Of a stretch of 64,000 bases of DNA, positions 17,856 to 27,020 are shown piece by piece. This DNA is from Thermaerobacter subterraneus DSM 13965 (GTDB lineage: Bacteria > Bacillota > Sulfobacillia > Thermaerobacterales > Thermaerobacteraceae): assembly GCF_000183545.2 (NCBI RefSeq), contig NZ_JH976535.1, forward strand, positions 1,169,890 through 1,233,889, read 5' to 3'. The position numbers and the translations under genes were made by a program. Under the pieces are notes generated by a model that worked only from the letters and a program-made list of their open reading frames with translations, did not search any database and was not told the DNA's origin. The number at the start of each line of letters is the position of its first letter. The first letter of the stretch is position 1.

Positions 17856-19130
17856 GTGGACACCGTCATCAAGCATTGTAAGCTCCGGGACCGTTCCGAT
17901 CTCGTCGATATTGCCATCCGGGACGGGATCATCGCAGCCATCGAACCTCGGTACGAGGGCCCGGCGGGAAAGGAAATCGATGCTGCGGGCCGCCTGGTGA
18001 TACCGCCATTGGTCGATCCGCATCTGCATCTTGATGCTGTGCTCACCGTCGGGCAGCCGCGCTTCAACGAGAGCGGAACGTTACTAGAGGGCATCGCCAT
18101 CTGGGCCGAGCGCAAGGCCATGTTGACCGAAGAGGATATCATTCGCCGGGCCACGGAGGCCGTGCGTTGGGAGGTGGCCCAGGGCGTCGGGTTCATCCGT
18201 ACCCACGTCGACGTGTGCGACCCGAACCTTACCGCCCTAAAGGCTCTGCTGCAAGTGAAGGAACGGGTGCGTCACCTTTGTGCGATTCAGATCGTGGCGT
18301 TCCCCCAAGAGGGTATCCTTGCATATCCGGGCGGTCTCGACCTCATGAGGGAAGCCTTACGCATGGGTGCCGACGTGGTCGGCGGGATTCCTCATTACGA
18401 GTATACCCGCGAAGACGGGGTGGCCAGCGTCCATGCCGCCTTTGACCTGGCGCTTGAGTTTGATCGTCTTATCGATATTCATTGTGACGAAACAGATGAT
18501 CCACACTCGCGCTTTGTTGAGACAATGGTTGCACGGACCATACGGGACGGTTTGGAAGGGCGGGTGACGGCGAGCCATACCACAGCCATGGGATCCTATA
18601 ACGACGCATACGCCTTTAAATTGATGCGTCTCATGGCGAAGGCCGAACTCCACGTGATCACCAATCCGCTAGACAACATCATCCTCCAGGGCCGATTCGA
18701 TTCCTATCCGAAGCGACGTGGTTTGACTCGTGTTAAGGAACTTCTCGAGATGGGTGTCAACGTGGCCACAGGTCATGATTCCATCATGGATCCGTGGTAC
18801 CCCCTTGGCATGGGAAACATGCTACAGGCTGCATGGTTGCTGTTGCATGTAGCGCATATGAGTGGTCGTACGGAGATGAAGAAGGTATTCGACACCATCA
18901 CGGACAATGCCGCTCGGTGCCTAGGAATTGCGCACGAGTACGGCATTGGGGTTGGTAATCCTGCCAATCTCGTCATCCTTGACGCCGTCGACGAGATCGA
19001 TGCTTTACGGCGCCAGGCGGTGGCACGCTATGTACTGCGCCGCGGACGCGTTGTGGCCGAGACGGTACCATCGCAGAGCCGCGTATACGAAGCGAGCGGC
19101 GACGTACGAGACGTTACCTTTCGGATGTAG
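17856..19130 (+). CDS. codA: Cytosine deaminase (amidohydrolase superfamily)
   Basis: A 424-residue metal-dependent amidohydrolase close to E. coli CodA in length and motifs: metal ligands DPHLHLD (residues 54-60), catalytic HCDETDD, ASHTTAM, LQGRFDSYPKRRG and TGHDSIMDPWYPLG. It hydrolyses cytosine to uracil and ammonia in the cytoplasm; relatives also act on isoguanine or other ring amines. The GTG at 17856 follows GGGAGGCGGGGG. It is paired with a cytosine permease 38 bp downstream. Codon and base use are less GC-rich than in neighbours, pointing to lateral acquisition of the pair. Confidence 0.88.
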   Translation: MDTVIKHCKLRDRSDLVDIAIRDGIIAAIEPRYEGPAGKEIDAAGRLVIPPLVDPHLHLDAVLTVGQPRFNESGTLLEGIAIWAERKAMLTEEDIIRRATEAVRWEVAQGVGFIRTHVDVCDPNLTALKALLQVKERVRHLCAIQIVAFPQEGILAYPGGLDLMREALRMGADVVGGIPHYEYTREDGVASVHAAFDLALEFDRLIDIHCDETDDPHSRFVETMVARTIRDGLEGRVTASHTTAMGSYNDAYAFKLMRLMAKAELHVITNPLDNIILQGRFDSYPKRRGLTRVKELLEMGVNVATGHDSIMDPWYPLGMGNMLQAAWLLLHVAHMSGRTEMKKVFDTITDNAARCLGIAHEYGIGVGNPANLVILDAVDEIDALRRQAVARYVLRRGRVVAETVPSQSRVYEASGDVRDVTFRM

Positions 19131-19168
19131 CATTCGGATCAATCATCCCTGACTGGGGAGAGGGGTGC

Positions 19169-20530
19169 GTGGGTATGAACCGTGGAACGGGTGTGATGCA
19201 AGACGGGCGAAGCAACAAGGGTCGTGTGGACCCCGATTTCCCGCTCACTCACGTTCCTGCAACGGCACGGCAAGGACTATGGTCGGTAAGCATCATCCTC
19301 CTTGGCTTCACCTTCTTTACACCAACCATGCTCGCGGGAGCGCGCTTGGCCACGGCCTTCCCCTTCGCAGAACTCGTGCAAATCATCATCTTTGGCAGCC
19401 TTCTTCTCGCAGGGTATGTTGGCGTGCTCAGTGCGATCGGGGCGCGTACCGGCCTCACCACGGTGCTGATGAGTCGCTATACGCTCGGCCACTATGGGGC
19501 GAAATGGGCGGATCTGCTTCTAGGAGGCACCCAGGTAGGTTGGTATGGTGTGACGGCGGGCGTCATGGGGTCACTGCTGGCGGTGGCCTTGGGTGTGGGG
19601 TCGGTTATCGGCATAAAGATCCTGGTGGTTCTTGCAGGGGTGCTCATGGGCATCACAGCCTATTACGGCTACAAGGGTATGGAGCTTCTTAGTGCCGTAT
19701 CGGTTCCCCTCTTGCTCATCATGGCAGCATGGGTCACTCTCCGCTCCGTCGCCGAAGTAGGAGGGTGGACCGGACTGCTTGCCATGGAACCTCAGAACTC
19801 AATGTCGTTGGCTGCAGCGATTACCGTGATCGTCGGTACCTTCGCCAGTGGGGGTACTCAAGCGCCGAACTGGACGCGGTTTGCCCGTTCGGCTGGTGTT
19901 GCGTTCTGGGCTGCGCTGATCGCCTTTCTTTTAGGGAACGGCGCGATGTTGTTCTTTGGTGCCGTGGGAAGCACGGCTTACCCAGCCTCTCAGGGAGACT
20001 TCGTCAACATTTTGTATGAAATGGGACTTATCGTGTGGGGTGTGATTTTCCTTATTCTCAATCTGTGGACGACGAATGATAACGCCGCATATGCGTTTGG
20101 GGTAGCGGGCGCCGAATTCTTCAATATACCGAATAAGAAGCCTTTCGTTGTGGCCGGGGTGGCCACCGGCACGCTGTTGGCCGTTCTAGGCATCGATCAG
20201 GCCCTGATCCCATGGCTAGTTGCACTGGGTGTGCTGATTCCACCGTTGGGTGGGACGATTATAGGAGACTACTTCTTCGTGTGGAGGCAGCAACTTCCGA
20301 GGCTTGACTGCGTTCAATTTCGGGCAGTTCGCTGGGACGCCGTTCTGGCCTATCTGCTTGGGACGGCGGCCGCCCTGTGGAGCAGCAGTGCCGGTATTCT
20401 AGTGCCTCCCCTGGTGGGCATCGTAGTTGCTGCTCTGGCGGTGCCTGCACTTCGGGCCGTTTTCCTTGGTTTGGGGCGTGCACAGGAGCATCGGATTGCT
20501 GAAGAGCCCATCGCGCCGGAACCAGCGTGA
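19169..20530 (+). CDS. codB: Cytosine/purine permease (NCS1 family, CodB-like)
   Basis: A 453-residue membrane protein with about 12 hydrophobic segments and the NCS1 pattern: PLTHVPATARQGLWS near the N-terminus, FTFFTPTMLAGA in TM1, GTFASGGTQAPNWTRFAR and NLWTTNDNAAYAFGVAG. These resemble CodB, which imports cytosine with a cation. The GTG start at 19169 lies after GGGGAGAGGGG; an ATG two codons on is equally possible. It belongs with codA, sharing its lower GC, and ends at a strong convergent terminator. The C-terminal ~20 residues are charged and outside the membrane fold. Confidence 0.85.
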   Translation: MGMNRGTGVMQDGRSNKGRVDPDFPLTHVPATARQGLWSVSIILLGFTFFTPTMLAGARLATAFPFAELVQIIIFGSLLLAGYVGVLSAIGARTGLTTVLMSRYTLGHYGAKWADLLLGGTQVGWYGVTAGVMGSLLAVALGVGSVIGIKILVVLAGVLMGITAYYGYKGMELLSAVSVPLLLIMAAWVTLRSVAEVGGWTGLLAMEPQNSMSLAAAITVIVGTFASGGTQAPNWTRFARSAGVAFWAALIAFLLGNGAMLFFGAVGSTAYPASQGDFVNILYEMGLIVWGVIFLILNLWTTNDNAAYAFGVAGAEFFNIPNKKPFVVAGVATGTLLAVLGIDQALIPWLVALGVLIPPLGGTIIGDYFFVWRQQLPRLDCVQFRAVRWDAVLAYLLGTAAALWSSSAGILVPPLVGIVVAALAVPALRAVFLGLGRAQEHRIAEEPIAPEPA

Positions 20531-20559
20531 CACCAAGGCAAGGTCTACGAGAGAAAGGA

Positions 20560-20600
20560 CAGCGGGATGCGCAAGGGGACGACTCCGGCGCATCCCGCTG
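20560..20600. terminator. Bidirectional terminator between codB and allG
   Basis: A perfect 13-bp stem, CAGCGGGATGCGC with GCGCATCCCGCTG, 15-base loop, sits between two convergent genes. No strong T-run is present. Confidence 0.6.
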
Positions 20601-20653
20601 GTACTGCTCCCGTCCTGCTGGGGCGCGGTGGGGTCGCCTGCGCCTGTAACATG

Positions 20654-21940
20654 TCAAGTGGTCGTGGTGTCTTGTCCGGCAGGGCTGACTGCTTCGGCGA
20701 GTGCCACGATGGCCTCCTCGAAGCACTCCATGGGCGGTTCCACGAGCCCCGCGCCGATCTGGCCCACCCCGGCCTCCTTGTGGGCGATGCCGGTGTTGAC
20801 GCGGGGCAGGAGGCCCGTTTCCACCACCTTGCGGATGTCGATGCCCGTGGGAGTGCCCCGGAAGTCCAGCACGGGGATGCCGAAAGCCGGGTTTTCCCCA
20901 ACCGTGATGGCGTACATGTCCAGGGTCGCCTGCAGGGCATCGCGGGGGCTGCCGCCGACGAACTGGACGATGGCCGGCGCGGCGGCCATGGCGAAACCGC
21001 CCAGGCCGGCGGTCTCGGTGATGGTGCTGTCCCCGATGTCGGGATTGGCGTCCTCGGCCTTGAAGCCCGGGAAGTACAGGCCCCGGGGCACGCGGGAGGG
21101 AGCGGTGAACCACCGGTCCCCCAGGCCGCTTACCCGGATGCCGAAGTCCGTTCCGTTCCGGGCCATGGCGGTCACGAGGGAGCAAGCCGGGATGCCGTGG
21201 GCGGGGTCCATGGTGGCCTTGCAGGCGGCCATGACCAAGTTCAGGGCGAACATCTCGTTGGCAGCCAGAAAGTCGAAGACCTCCGCCAGCCGGTCCCCGA
21301 GCCCCGGCCGGCCGGCCCCGGCGCTCCGCGCCAGGGCGGGCGCCAGGGCCCGCAGCAGCAGGGCCGACCCCGCCTTGTTGCGGTTGTGGCCCTCGTCCCC
21401 CATGTGCAGGGCCTGCGCGATGAGCATCTTGAGGTCCAGCCCGCCGGGCAGGGACTCCAGGGCCGCCGCCAGGGCAGGGCCCAGCACGTCCCGCATCCAG
21501 GCCAGGCGCTGCAGCACTTCCTCGCCGTAGGCCCCGTAGCGCAGGACCTTGCCCAGCCCCTCGTTCAGGTTGCAAAAGGCCCGGTTGCCGAAGGTCCGGT
21601 TTTCCACCACCCACACCGGCATGGAGGGGGTGGTGACCCCGGCCATGGGCCCCACCGCCTGGTGATGGTGGCAGGGTTCGAAGCGGATCTGGCCGCGTTC
21701 GACCAGGGCGGCGGCCTCGGCCTCCGTCCGGGCCCAGCCTTCGAAGAGGATGCCGCCGATCACGGCGCCGCGCAGGGGGCCTGACATCCGGTCCCAGGTG
21801 ATGGGCGGGCCGGCGTGGAGGATTACGCCTTCCGTCAGGCCGGGCACCACCCGGCCGGCAGGGGCTACGCCCACCAGCACCGGGTGGGCCTCCAGGATGC
21901 GGCGCAGGGCCTCGGCATTGGCAGTATCGACCTGCGACAC
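20654..21940 (-). CDS. allG: DUF1116 protein, AllG-type oxamate carbamoyltransferase component
   Basis: A 428-residue protein of the DUF1116 (YlbE) family. Recognisable segments are GPPITWDRMSGPLRGA, CHHHQAVGPMAGV, GEGHNRN-like MGDEGHNRNKAGS and GGFAMAAAPAIVQFVGG. In E. coli YlbE was renamed AllG, one of three proteins (AllF, AllG, AllH) needed for oxamate carbamoyltransferase, which splits oxalurate with phosphate into oxamate and carbamoyl phosphate. The GTG at 21940 is favoured because GGAAGGTGA lies at proper distance; an in-frame GTG at 21949 is the alternative. It lies 127 bp downstream of allF on the same strand, with allH and carbamate kinase on the opposite strand nearby. Confidence 0.85.
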   Translation of the reverse strand: MSQVDTANAEALRRILEAHPVLVGVAPAGRVVPGLTEGVILHAGPPITWDRMSGPLRGAVIGGILFEGWARTEAEAAALVERGQIRFEPCHHHQAVGPMAGVTTPSMPVWVVENRTFGNRAFCNLNEGLGKVLRYGAYGEEVLQRLAWMRDVLGPALAAALESLPGGLDLKMLIAQALHMGDEGHNRNKAGSALLLRALAPALARSAGAGRPGLGDRLAEVFDFLAANEMFALNLVMAACKATMDPAHGIPACSLVTAMARNGTDFGIRVSGLGDRWFTAPSRVPRGLYFPGFKAEDANPDIGDSTITETAGLGGFAMAAAPAIVQFVGGSPRDALQATLDMYAITVGENPAFGIPVLDFRGTPTGIDIRKVVETGLLPRVNTGIAHKEAGVGQIGAGLVEPPMECFEEAIVALAEAVSPAGQDTTTT

Positions 21941-22067
21941 GGCGCTCACCTTCCCGTGGATTGTCCGTGCGGCTGCCCAGGGCGCCCGCGGCGGGGGGGT
22001 CCCGGCGGCCGCGGGCTCGCGGCGGAAACGGGGCCGGCAAGAACCGGCCCAAGGCCGGCCGGCTTTT

Positions 22068-24089
22068 TCAGCTGCGCAGCCGCCGCAGGGCTTCCAGCAG
22101 CCGCGGGTTGCCCCCGGCCGGCGGGCGCCAGTCCACGTGGACCACCGGCACCTGCTGCTGGGCCAGGCTCTCGGCGAAGAGGGGCACGCCGATGTTGACG
22201 GCCACCACGCCCTGCAGCAGGTTGCCGGGGAGGGCGTCCCCGCGCGCCGTTCTGGTGCCGGCGGTGGTCCCGGTGGGCGGGGTCTGATCGGGTCCGGCGG
22301 TGGCCGGCAGGACGGCATCCCCCCGGGGAGCCAGCCAGCGGTGCAAGCCGGCCGCATCGATGGTCCGGCCGGCGGCCAGAGCCGCCACACACCCCGCCAG
22401 CAGCGCGGCCTCGGCGTGGAAAGGCAGGACCACGGCCCCGGCCGCCTCCAGGCGCCGGGCCTGTTCCGCCAGGCCCTGGGGATCCGCGCTCGTGCCGCAG
22501 AGGGCGACGACCACCACCAGGTGGCGGCCCGAGGCTGCCGCCGTGGCCCGGGCGTCCACGATGGCCGGGGCCAGCTCGCCCGCGGGGTCGGGATGGGCGC
22601 CGTAGCCCAGGACCACATCCAGGAGGACCACGGCCACGGCCGGATCCCGGGCAGCCATGGCCAGGTAGCGCAGCCGGGTCTCGGCGTCCAGCATGGGGTG
22701 GAGCCGGCCGGTGGTGAACTCGTCGGCTCCCAGGTCCAGCAGCAGGTGGGTAGGGGGGACGGGCTCCCCGGGCCGGTAGGCGGCCCGGCCGGGGAGCGGG
22801 GCGTTGGAGGCCACGGGCCCGGCCAGGTGTTCCACCAGCCCTTGTCCCTCATAACAGAGGGTTCCGCCGCCGTACAGGCCCCAGACCCGGCGCTGGTCCG
22901 GGTGGAGCCGGGAGGCCAGCCGGCGGGCCCGGGCCAGCAGCTCCCCGGCTTCGATCTCCGCCTGCCGGCCGGCACCGGGCGATCCGGTCGACCCCGCCGG
23001 GCCGCCAGCGGCCTGGGGGGCCGCATCCCGCGTCCGGGCGTCGTCAGCCGCCACGGCCGCCGCGGCCCGGGCCGTAGCGGCCAGGGTGGGGCAGGGCTGG
23101 TCCGGCTCGCCGAGGAAGTGAACCACCACCGGCTTGCCGCAGGTGGCCAGGACCTCCAGCACCTGCTGCTTGACGGCCGGCGACGGCGGTTTCGACAACG
23201 CCACGATCAGCCGCGTGCCGGGGTCGCGGGCCAGGGCCGCCACGGCGGCCCGGAAGGTGGCACCGCCCACCGCCTCGTGCAGGTCGCGGCCGCCGGTGCC
23301 GATGGCGTGGCGCACGCCCACGCCCAGGCGATCCAGCTGGCAGGCCACCTCCTGCAGGCCGGTGCCCGAGGCGGCGACGATGCCGGCGGGTCCGGGCCGT
23401 ACGGCGTTGGCGAACCCCAATCCCGTCCCCGCGACCAGGGCGGTCCCGCAGTCGGGGCCCATGAAGAGCAGTCCCCGGCGGGCGGCCTGCGCCTTGAGGG
23501 CCACCTCGTCATCCAGGGGGACGTTGTCCGAGAAGCAAAAGACGTGCAGGCCCAGGTCCAGTGCCTCTTCCGCCACCCACCGGGCGAACCGGCCGGGCAC
23601 CGAGATCAGGGCCAGGTTGGCGCCGGGCAGCAGGGCCACGGCCTGGCGCAGGGTGCGGGGCGGCGGACCCGTAGATTCCCGGACGCCGGGTCCCGGGACC
23701 ATAACTTGAGGGGCCTCTCCCTCCGGCCCTGGGGGGACGAACCCGGCCGCCTCCGCCGGGCGGCCGGCGGTGCCCCAGGCACCCGGGCGCTGCCGCAGCA
23801 GGATGTCGACCTGGCCCAGCGCCGCCTCAAGCCGGTCCGGGTCGGCGCCGCGGACGGCGACCACCAGATCGCCGGGGCCTGCTGCGGCCCCCGCCTCGTC
23901 CAGCAGGCCGGCCATGGCGAGAAGCTGCTTGTTGGCCGCGGTGGCCATGACGGCCCCGGCTTCTTCGATACCCGGCATCTCCCGCAGGCGCCGCTGCAGC
24001 TGCATCAGGGTGATGGAGTCGAAATAGGCTCCCGGGCGGACCAGGCTGCGGACGAGCCCGGCCTGCCCGGGCGGTGGCAGGGTTGTCAT
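22068..24089 (-). CDS. allF: FdrA/AllF-type acyl-CoA synthetase-like subunit of oxamate carbamoyltransferase
   Basis: A 673-residue FdrA-family protein, built like the CoA-binding/ligase domains of succinyl-CoA synthetase. Seen are the N-terminal SVRPGAYFDS-type start (RSLVRPGAYFDSITLMQL), CFSDNVPLDDEVALK, the conserved FMGPDCGTALVAG, GIVAASGTGLQEV with the following RHAIGTGGRDL, and a C-terminal VVHVDWRPPAGG. FdrA was renamed AllF as a component of E. coli oxamate carbamoyltransferase. Ala/Gly-rich inserts occur near residues 120-150 and 350-380. The ATG at 24089 follows GGGAGGCG. It is transcribed away from the nucleobase permease across a 331-bp regulatory gap. Confidence 0.87.
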   Translation of the reverse strand: MTTLPPPGQAGLVRSLVRPGAYFDSITLMQLQRRLREMPGIEEAGAVMATAANKQLLAMAGLLDEAGAAAGPGDLVVAVRGADPDRLEAALGQVDILLRQRPGAWGTAGRPAEAAGFVPPGPEGEAPQVMVPGPGVRESTGPPPRTLRQAVALLPGANLALISVPGRFARWVAEEALDLGLHVFCFSDNVPLDDEVALKAQAARRGLLFMGPDCGTALVAGTGLGFANAVRPGPAGIVAASGTGLQEVACQLDRLGVGVRHAIGTGGRDLHEAVGGATFRAAVAALARDPGTRLIVALSKPPSPAVKQQVLEVLATCGKPVVVHFLGEPDQPCPTLAATARAAAAVAADDARTRDAAPQAAGGPAGSTGSPGAGRQAEIEAGELLARARRLASRLHPDQRRVWGLYGGGTLCYEGQGLVEHLAGPVASNAPLPGRAAYRPGEPVPPTHLLLDLGADEFTTGRLHPMLDAETRLRYLAMAARDPAVAVVLLDVVLGYGAHPDPAGELAPAIVDARATAAASGRHLVVVVALCGTSADPQGLAEQARRLEAAGAVVLPFHAEAALLAGCVAALAAGRTIDAAGLHRWLAPRGDAVLPATAGPDQTPPTGTTAGTRTARGDALPGNLLQGVVAVNIGVPLFAESLAQQQVPVVHVDWRPPAGGNPRLLEALRRLRS

Positions 24090-24188
24090 CGGGCCGCGCC
24101 TCCCGTGCCCCCCTGCGTGGGGCGGTGCGCCGCGGCGACCGCCCTCCGCAGGGGCTGGTGGGATCCCCTTTCCCCGGAGGAGCGGTCC

Positions 24189-24201
24189 GATCTTTGGTGA
24201 A
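24189..24201 (+). promoter_or_regulatory. Candidate PucR box in the allF / permease divergent region
   Basis: GATCTTTGGTGAA matches the WWWCNTTGGTTAA motif described for B. subtilis PucR except for the first W and one base of TTAA. It lies 100 bp upstream of allF and 220 bp upstream of the permease, in a local AT-richer stretch. Confidence 0.45.
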
Positions 24202-24322
24202 AGCCACACAAACTGTCCTGGAGGTGATTGCGGAACGGCAACAAAGGCGGCGAACCGTTCGGGGCGAACGCATGGTCGCCAAGAGGAAGTCTCCTCCCGG
24301 TGCCGAATGGCGCCGGAAGTGC

Positions 24323-24361
24323 GCCCCTGGGCCGCGCCCGCGGCGGGCGCGGCCCAGGGGC
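24323..24361 (+). promoter_or_regulatory. Strong hairpin in the 5' leader of the nucleobase permease
   Basis: A perfect 17-bp stem (GCCCCTGGGCCGCGCCC, loop GCGGC) ends 59 bp before the permease ATG. It could be a transcript-end signal, an attenuator or an RNA stabiliser. No ligand-binding RNA fold was recognised. The rest of the 331-bp gap holds the PucR-like box but no credible gene. Confidence 0.5.
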
Positions 24362-24420
24362 GGCGGGTTCTTCCATCATGTAGGGGAGGTGCCGGGCATC
24401 TCCCAGGGGGGCGTTGCGTA

Positions 24421-25764
24421 ATGGCGGCAGAGCGGGAACGGGTGGTGGGGTATCTCCCCCAGGACCGGCCGCCCTTCGGCGCACTGGTCAGCCTGGGCTT
24501 CCAGCACGTGCTGACCATGTTCCCGGCCACCGTACTGGTGGCCATCCTGACGGGGTTTGACGTGGGGGTCACGCTGTTTGCCTCGGGCCTGGCCACCATC
24601 GTGGCCGTGGTGGGTTCCCGGGGCCGGATCCCCCTCTACTACGGCGGCAGTTTCGCCTACATCGCCCCGGTGCAGTCGGTGGCCCAGACCTGGGGGCTCG
24701 CCGTGGCCCAGGTGGGCGTGGTGGCCACGGGCGTGCTGAACGCCATCTGCGGGTGGCTCATCCAGCGGGCCGGCAAGGCCCGGCTCGACCGGGTTCTGCC
24801 GCCGGCGGTGACGGGGGCGGTGGCCATCGTCATCGGCATCGCCCTGGCCAAGACGGCCATGGACATGGCCTCGAAGAACTGGGGCATCGCCCTGCTGACC
24901 CTGGTCCTGACCATCCTGTTCTCCGTGTACCTGCAGGGGCGGGGGCTCCTGGGCATGCTGCCCGTTCTGCTGGGTGCCGCCTGCGGCTACGTGGTGGCGG
25001 CTGCCACCGGCCACGTGGACTTCACCCCGGTGCTGGAGGCCCCGTGGTTCGCCCTGCCCAGGTTCCAGCTGCCGGCCTTCACGGCGCCCGGCGCCTGGCA
25101 GGCCATCCTGGCCATCGCACCCATCGCCATCGCCACCATTCCCGAGAGCACGGCCCACCTGTACCAGATCAGCCTCTACATCGACCGCCTGGCCGAGGAG
25201 AAGCGGCAGCGCCCGCTGCGCATCAAGAACCTGATCGGCCTGAACCTGATCCTTGACGGCCTGGCGGACATCGTGCACGGCATGCTGGGGGCGTCGTCGG
25301 GCACCAATTACGGCGAGAACAACAGCCTGATGGCCATCACCAGGAACTATTCCACGGCGGTGCTCATCGCTGCCGGCGCCATCGCCATGATCCTGGGCTT
25401 CTTCAGCAAGCTGTCGGCCCTGGTGGGCACGCTGCCCGAGTTCGTCACCGGCGGGCTGGCCATCTATCTCTTCGGCGTCATCGGCATGCAGGGCATCGCC
25501 CTGATGATGTCCGAGCGCGTGAACCTCTTTGACCCGCGGCAGCTGGCCATCGGTGCGGTGATCCTGGTGGTGGGCCTGGGCGGCAACGCCTTCGAGGGCG
25601 GCAACATTCCCATCTGGGGGATGAAGCTGCCGGCCATCGCCACCGCGGCCGTGGCGGGCATCCTGCTCAACCTGATCTTCGTCGCCTTCGACCGGAACCG
25701 CGCTGCGGGACAGGACGCGGGTGTAGCGGAACCCGCGCCCTCGCCCGCAGGGGGCGACGACTGA
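24421..25764 (+). CDS. Nucleobase permease, NCS2 family (uracil/xanthine type)
   Basis: A 447-residue membrane protein with ~14 hydrophobic segments. NCS2 hallmarks are FQHVLTMFPATVLVAILTGF near the N-terminus, the TM3 region YYGGSFAYIAP, the key Glu region IPESTAHLYQI and TNYGENNSLMAITRNYS. The last is closer to UraA-type uracil permeases (TTYGEN) than to xanthine permeases (QNxG), so uracil or a related pyrimidine/ureide is favoured. The ATG at 24421 has only a weak ribosome binding site. It is first in a plus-strand series with allH, the cyclase and carbamate kinase, and would supply substrate for the island. Confidence 0.85.
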   Translation: MAAERERVVGYLPQDRPPFGALVSLGFQHVLTMFPATVLVAILTGFDVGVTLFASGLATIVAVVGSRGRIPLYYGGSFAYIAPVQSVAQTWGLAVAQVGVVATGVLNAICGWLIQRAGKARLDRVLPPAVTGAVAIVIGIALAKTAMDMASKNWGIALLTLVLTILFSVYLQGRGLLGMLPVLLGAACGYVVAAATGHVDFTPVLEAPWFALPRFQLPAFTAPGAWQAILAIAPIAIATIPESTAHLYQISLYIDRLAEEKRQRPLRIKNLIGLNLILDGLADIVHGMLGASSGTNYGENNSLMAITRNYSTAVLIAAGAIAMILGFFSKLSALVGTLPEFVTGGLAIYLFGVIGMQGIALMMSERVNLFDPRQLAIGAVILVVGLGGNAFEGGNIPIWGMKLPAIATAAVAGILLNLIFVAFDRNRAAGQDAGVAEPAPSPAGGDD

Positions 25765-25844
25765 AGGCGGCGGGGCGGTGCCGGCCTTCGGGCCGGCGGC
25801 ACGCTGCGGCAATGAGGGCCGGCTGGTAAGGGGGTGCCCGGGCG

Positions 25845-26918
25845 GTGGACGGCAGGCAAGCCGAAGCCGGCGGCCGGGTGCCCCCTCGGTTCACGGGCAG
25901 GGTGGTCGCGGTGCACCGGCAGGGTGTGTACGCCGAGGGCGTCGCCGGATGGGACGAACCCGGCCCCGGCCCCTGGTCCCCGGCTCCCCCGGCCTTCCCG
26001 GCCCCCCTTGCCCCGGTGACGGTCATCGCCCTGGGCGACGGCTTCTTGCCACCCGGCCCGTGGCACCTGCGCCTGCCCGCGGGACCCGGCAGCGTGCCCG
26101 CGCCACCAGCCAGCAGGACCCCGGCGCCCCATGACGGCGGCTGGCGGCGGTGGCTGGCCGCAGGTGACCCGGTCCGGTGGGGGCCAGCGGGTGGGCAGGC
26201 GGGCAGGGGCGGCGGAGCCGTGGCCATTCCACCGCCTGGCCTGTGGCGGCGGTGGTTTCCTCCCGGAGGGGCGCGGGGTGCGGCCAGGGCCCGGCGCCGG
26301 GCCGCGGCCGTGCTGGGCCACCTGCTGGCGGTCGCACCGCCGCCGGGCTGGAAGCGCCTGGCCCAAGCGGTGGCACAGCTGGAGAGGGCGGTGGCAGCGG
26401 GACGCTGGGATGAGGCGGCCCAACCAGCCCTGGCCCTGCTGGGCGCCGGGCCGGGGCTCACCCCCTCGGGCGACGACTGGCTGGCGGGCTGGAGCGCCTA
26501 CTGGGCTTGGCGGGCCGGCGCCCGGCCGGGGAGGCCGGCCCCTCCGCCGGGGAGCCCGGCCTGGGAACCGGCCGCCGGCGGCGGGCCGGGCGGTGGTGGC
26601 GGGGGCGCCGCCTTTCACCGCTGGGCGGCCTGGCTCCGCAACGAGGCCGCCCGCCGGACGGGTCCCGTCAGCCGTGCCCTGCTGGATGCCGCGCTGGACG
26701 GCGAGCTGCCGGAACCGGCCGCCGGCCTGCTGGCCGCCCTCTGGTCCGGCGACGCTCCTGCCGTCCCCCGTGCAGCCCGCCGCCTGTTTCGCACCGGCCA
26801 CTCTTCGGGGGTCGACCTGGCCTGGGGGCTGTGGATGGCCGCCCGCCGGGATGCCGGCGGGGACCACGCCCGCCAGGAGGGTGCCGGTCCTGCCCATGGC
26901 GAGAACGGCAGATGGTGA
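25845..26918 (+). CDS. allH: DUF2877 protein, AllH-type oxamate carbamoyltransferase component
   Basis: A 357-residue protein whose core motif LLGAGPGLTPSGDDWLAGW is the signature of DUF2877 (YlbF of E. coli, renamed AllH). It works with AllF and AllG in the phosphorolysis of oxalurate. Other family-like segments are VYAEGVAGW near residue 25 and RTGPVSRALLDAALDGELPE in the C-terminal half. Several Pro/Gly/Ala-rich inserts (around residues 85-130 and 225-250) lengthen it relative to relatives of ~270-300 residues. The GTG at 25845 follows GGGGGTG; no ATG is available. It lies 80 bp after the permease and 102 bp before the cyclase gene. Confidence 0.8.
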   Translation: MDGRQAEAGGRVPPRFTGRVVAVHRQGVYAEGVAGWDEPGPGPWSPAPPAFPAPLAPVTVIALGDGFLPPGPWHLRLPAGPGSVPAPPASRTPAPHDGGWRRWLAAGDPVRWGPAGGQAGRGGGAVAIPPPGLWRRWFPPGGARGAARARRRAAAVLGHLLAVAPPPGWKRLAQAVAQLERAVAAGRWDEAAQPALALLGAGPGLTPSGDDWLAGWSAYWAWRAGARPGRPAPPPGSPAWEPAAGGGPGGGGGGAAFHRWAAWLRNEAARRTGPVSRALLDAALDGELPEPAAGLLAALWSGDAPAVPRAARRLFRTGHSSGVDLAWGLWMAARRDAGGDHARQEGAGPAHGENGRW

Positions 26919-27020
26919 GCTCGACCCATTCCCGCCGCTTGTCCCTTGTGAACACAGCACAAAGGGTTCGCCCCGCCGTCACCCTAACCCAGCTCCGAAC
27001 CGGGTAAAGGAGGCGCGCCG

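Noticed and set aside
24074-24421. A small plus-strand frame between allF and the permease
   Set aside because: It runs through the 17-bp hairpin and is Arg/Gly-rich after residue 60; better explained as leader and control region.
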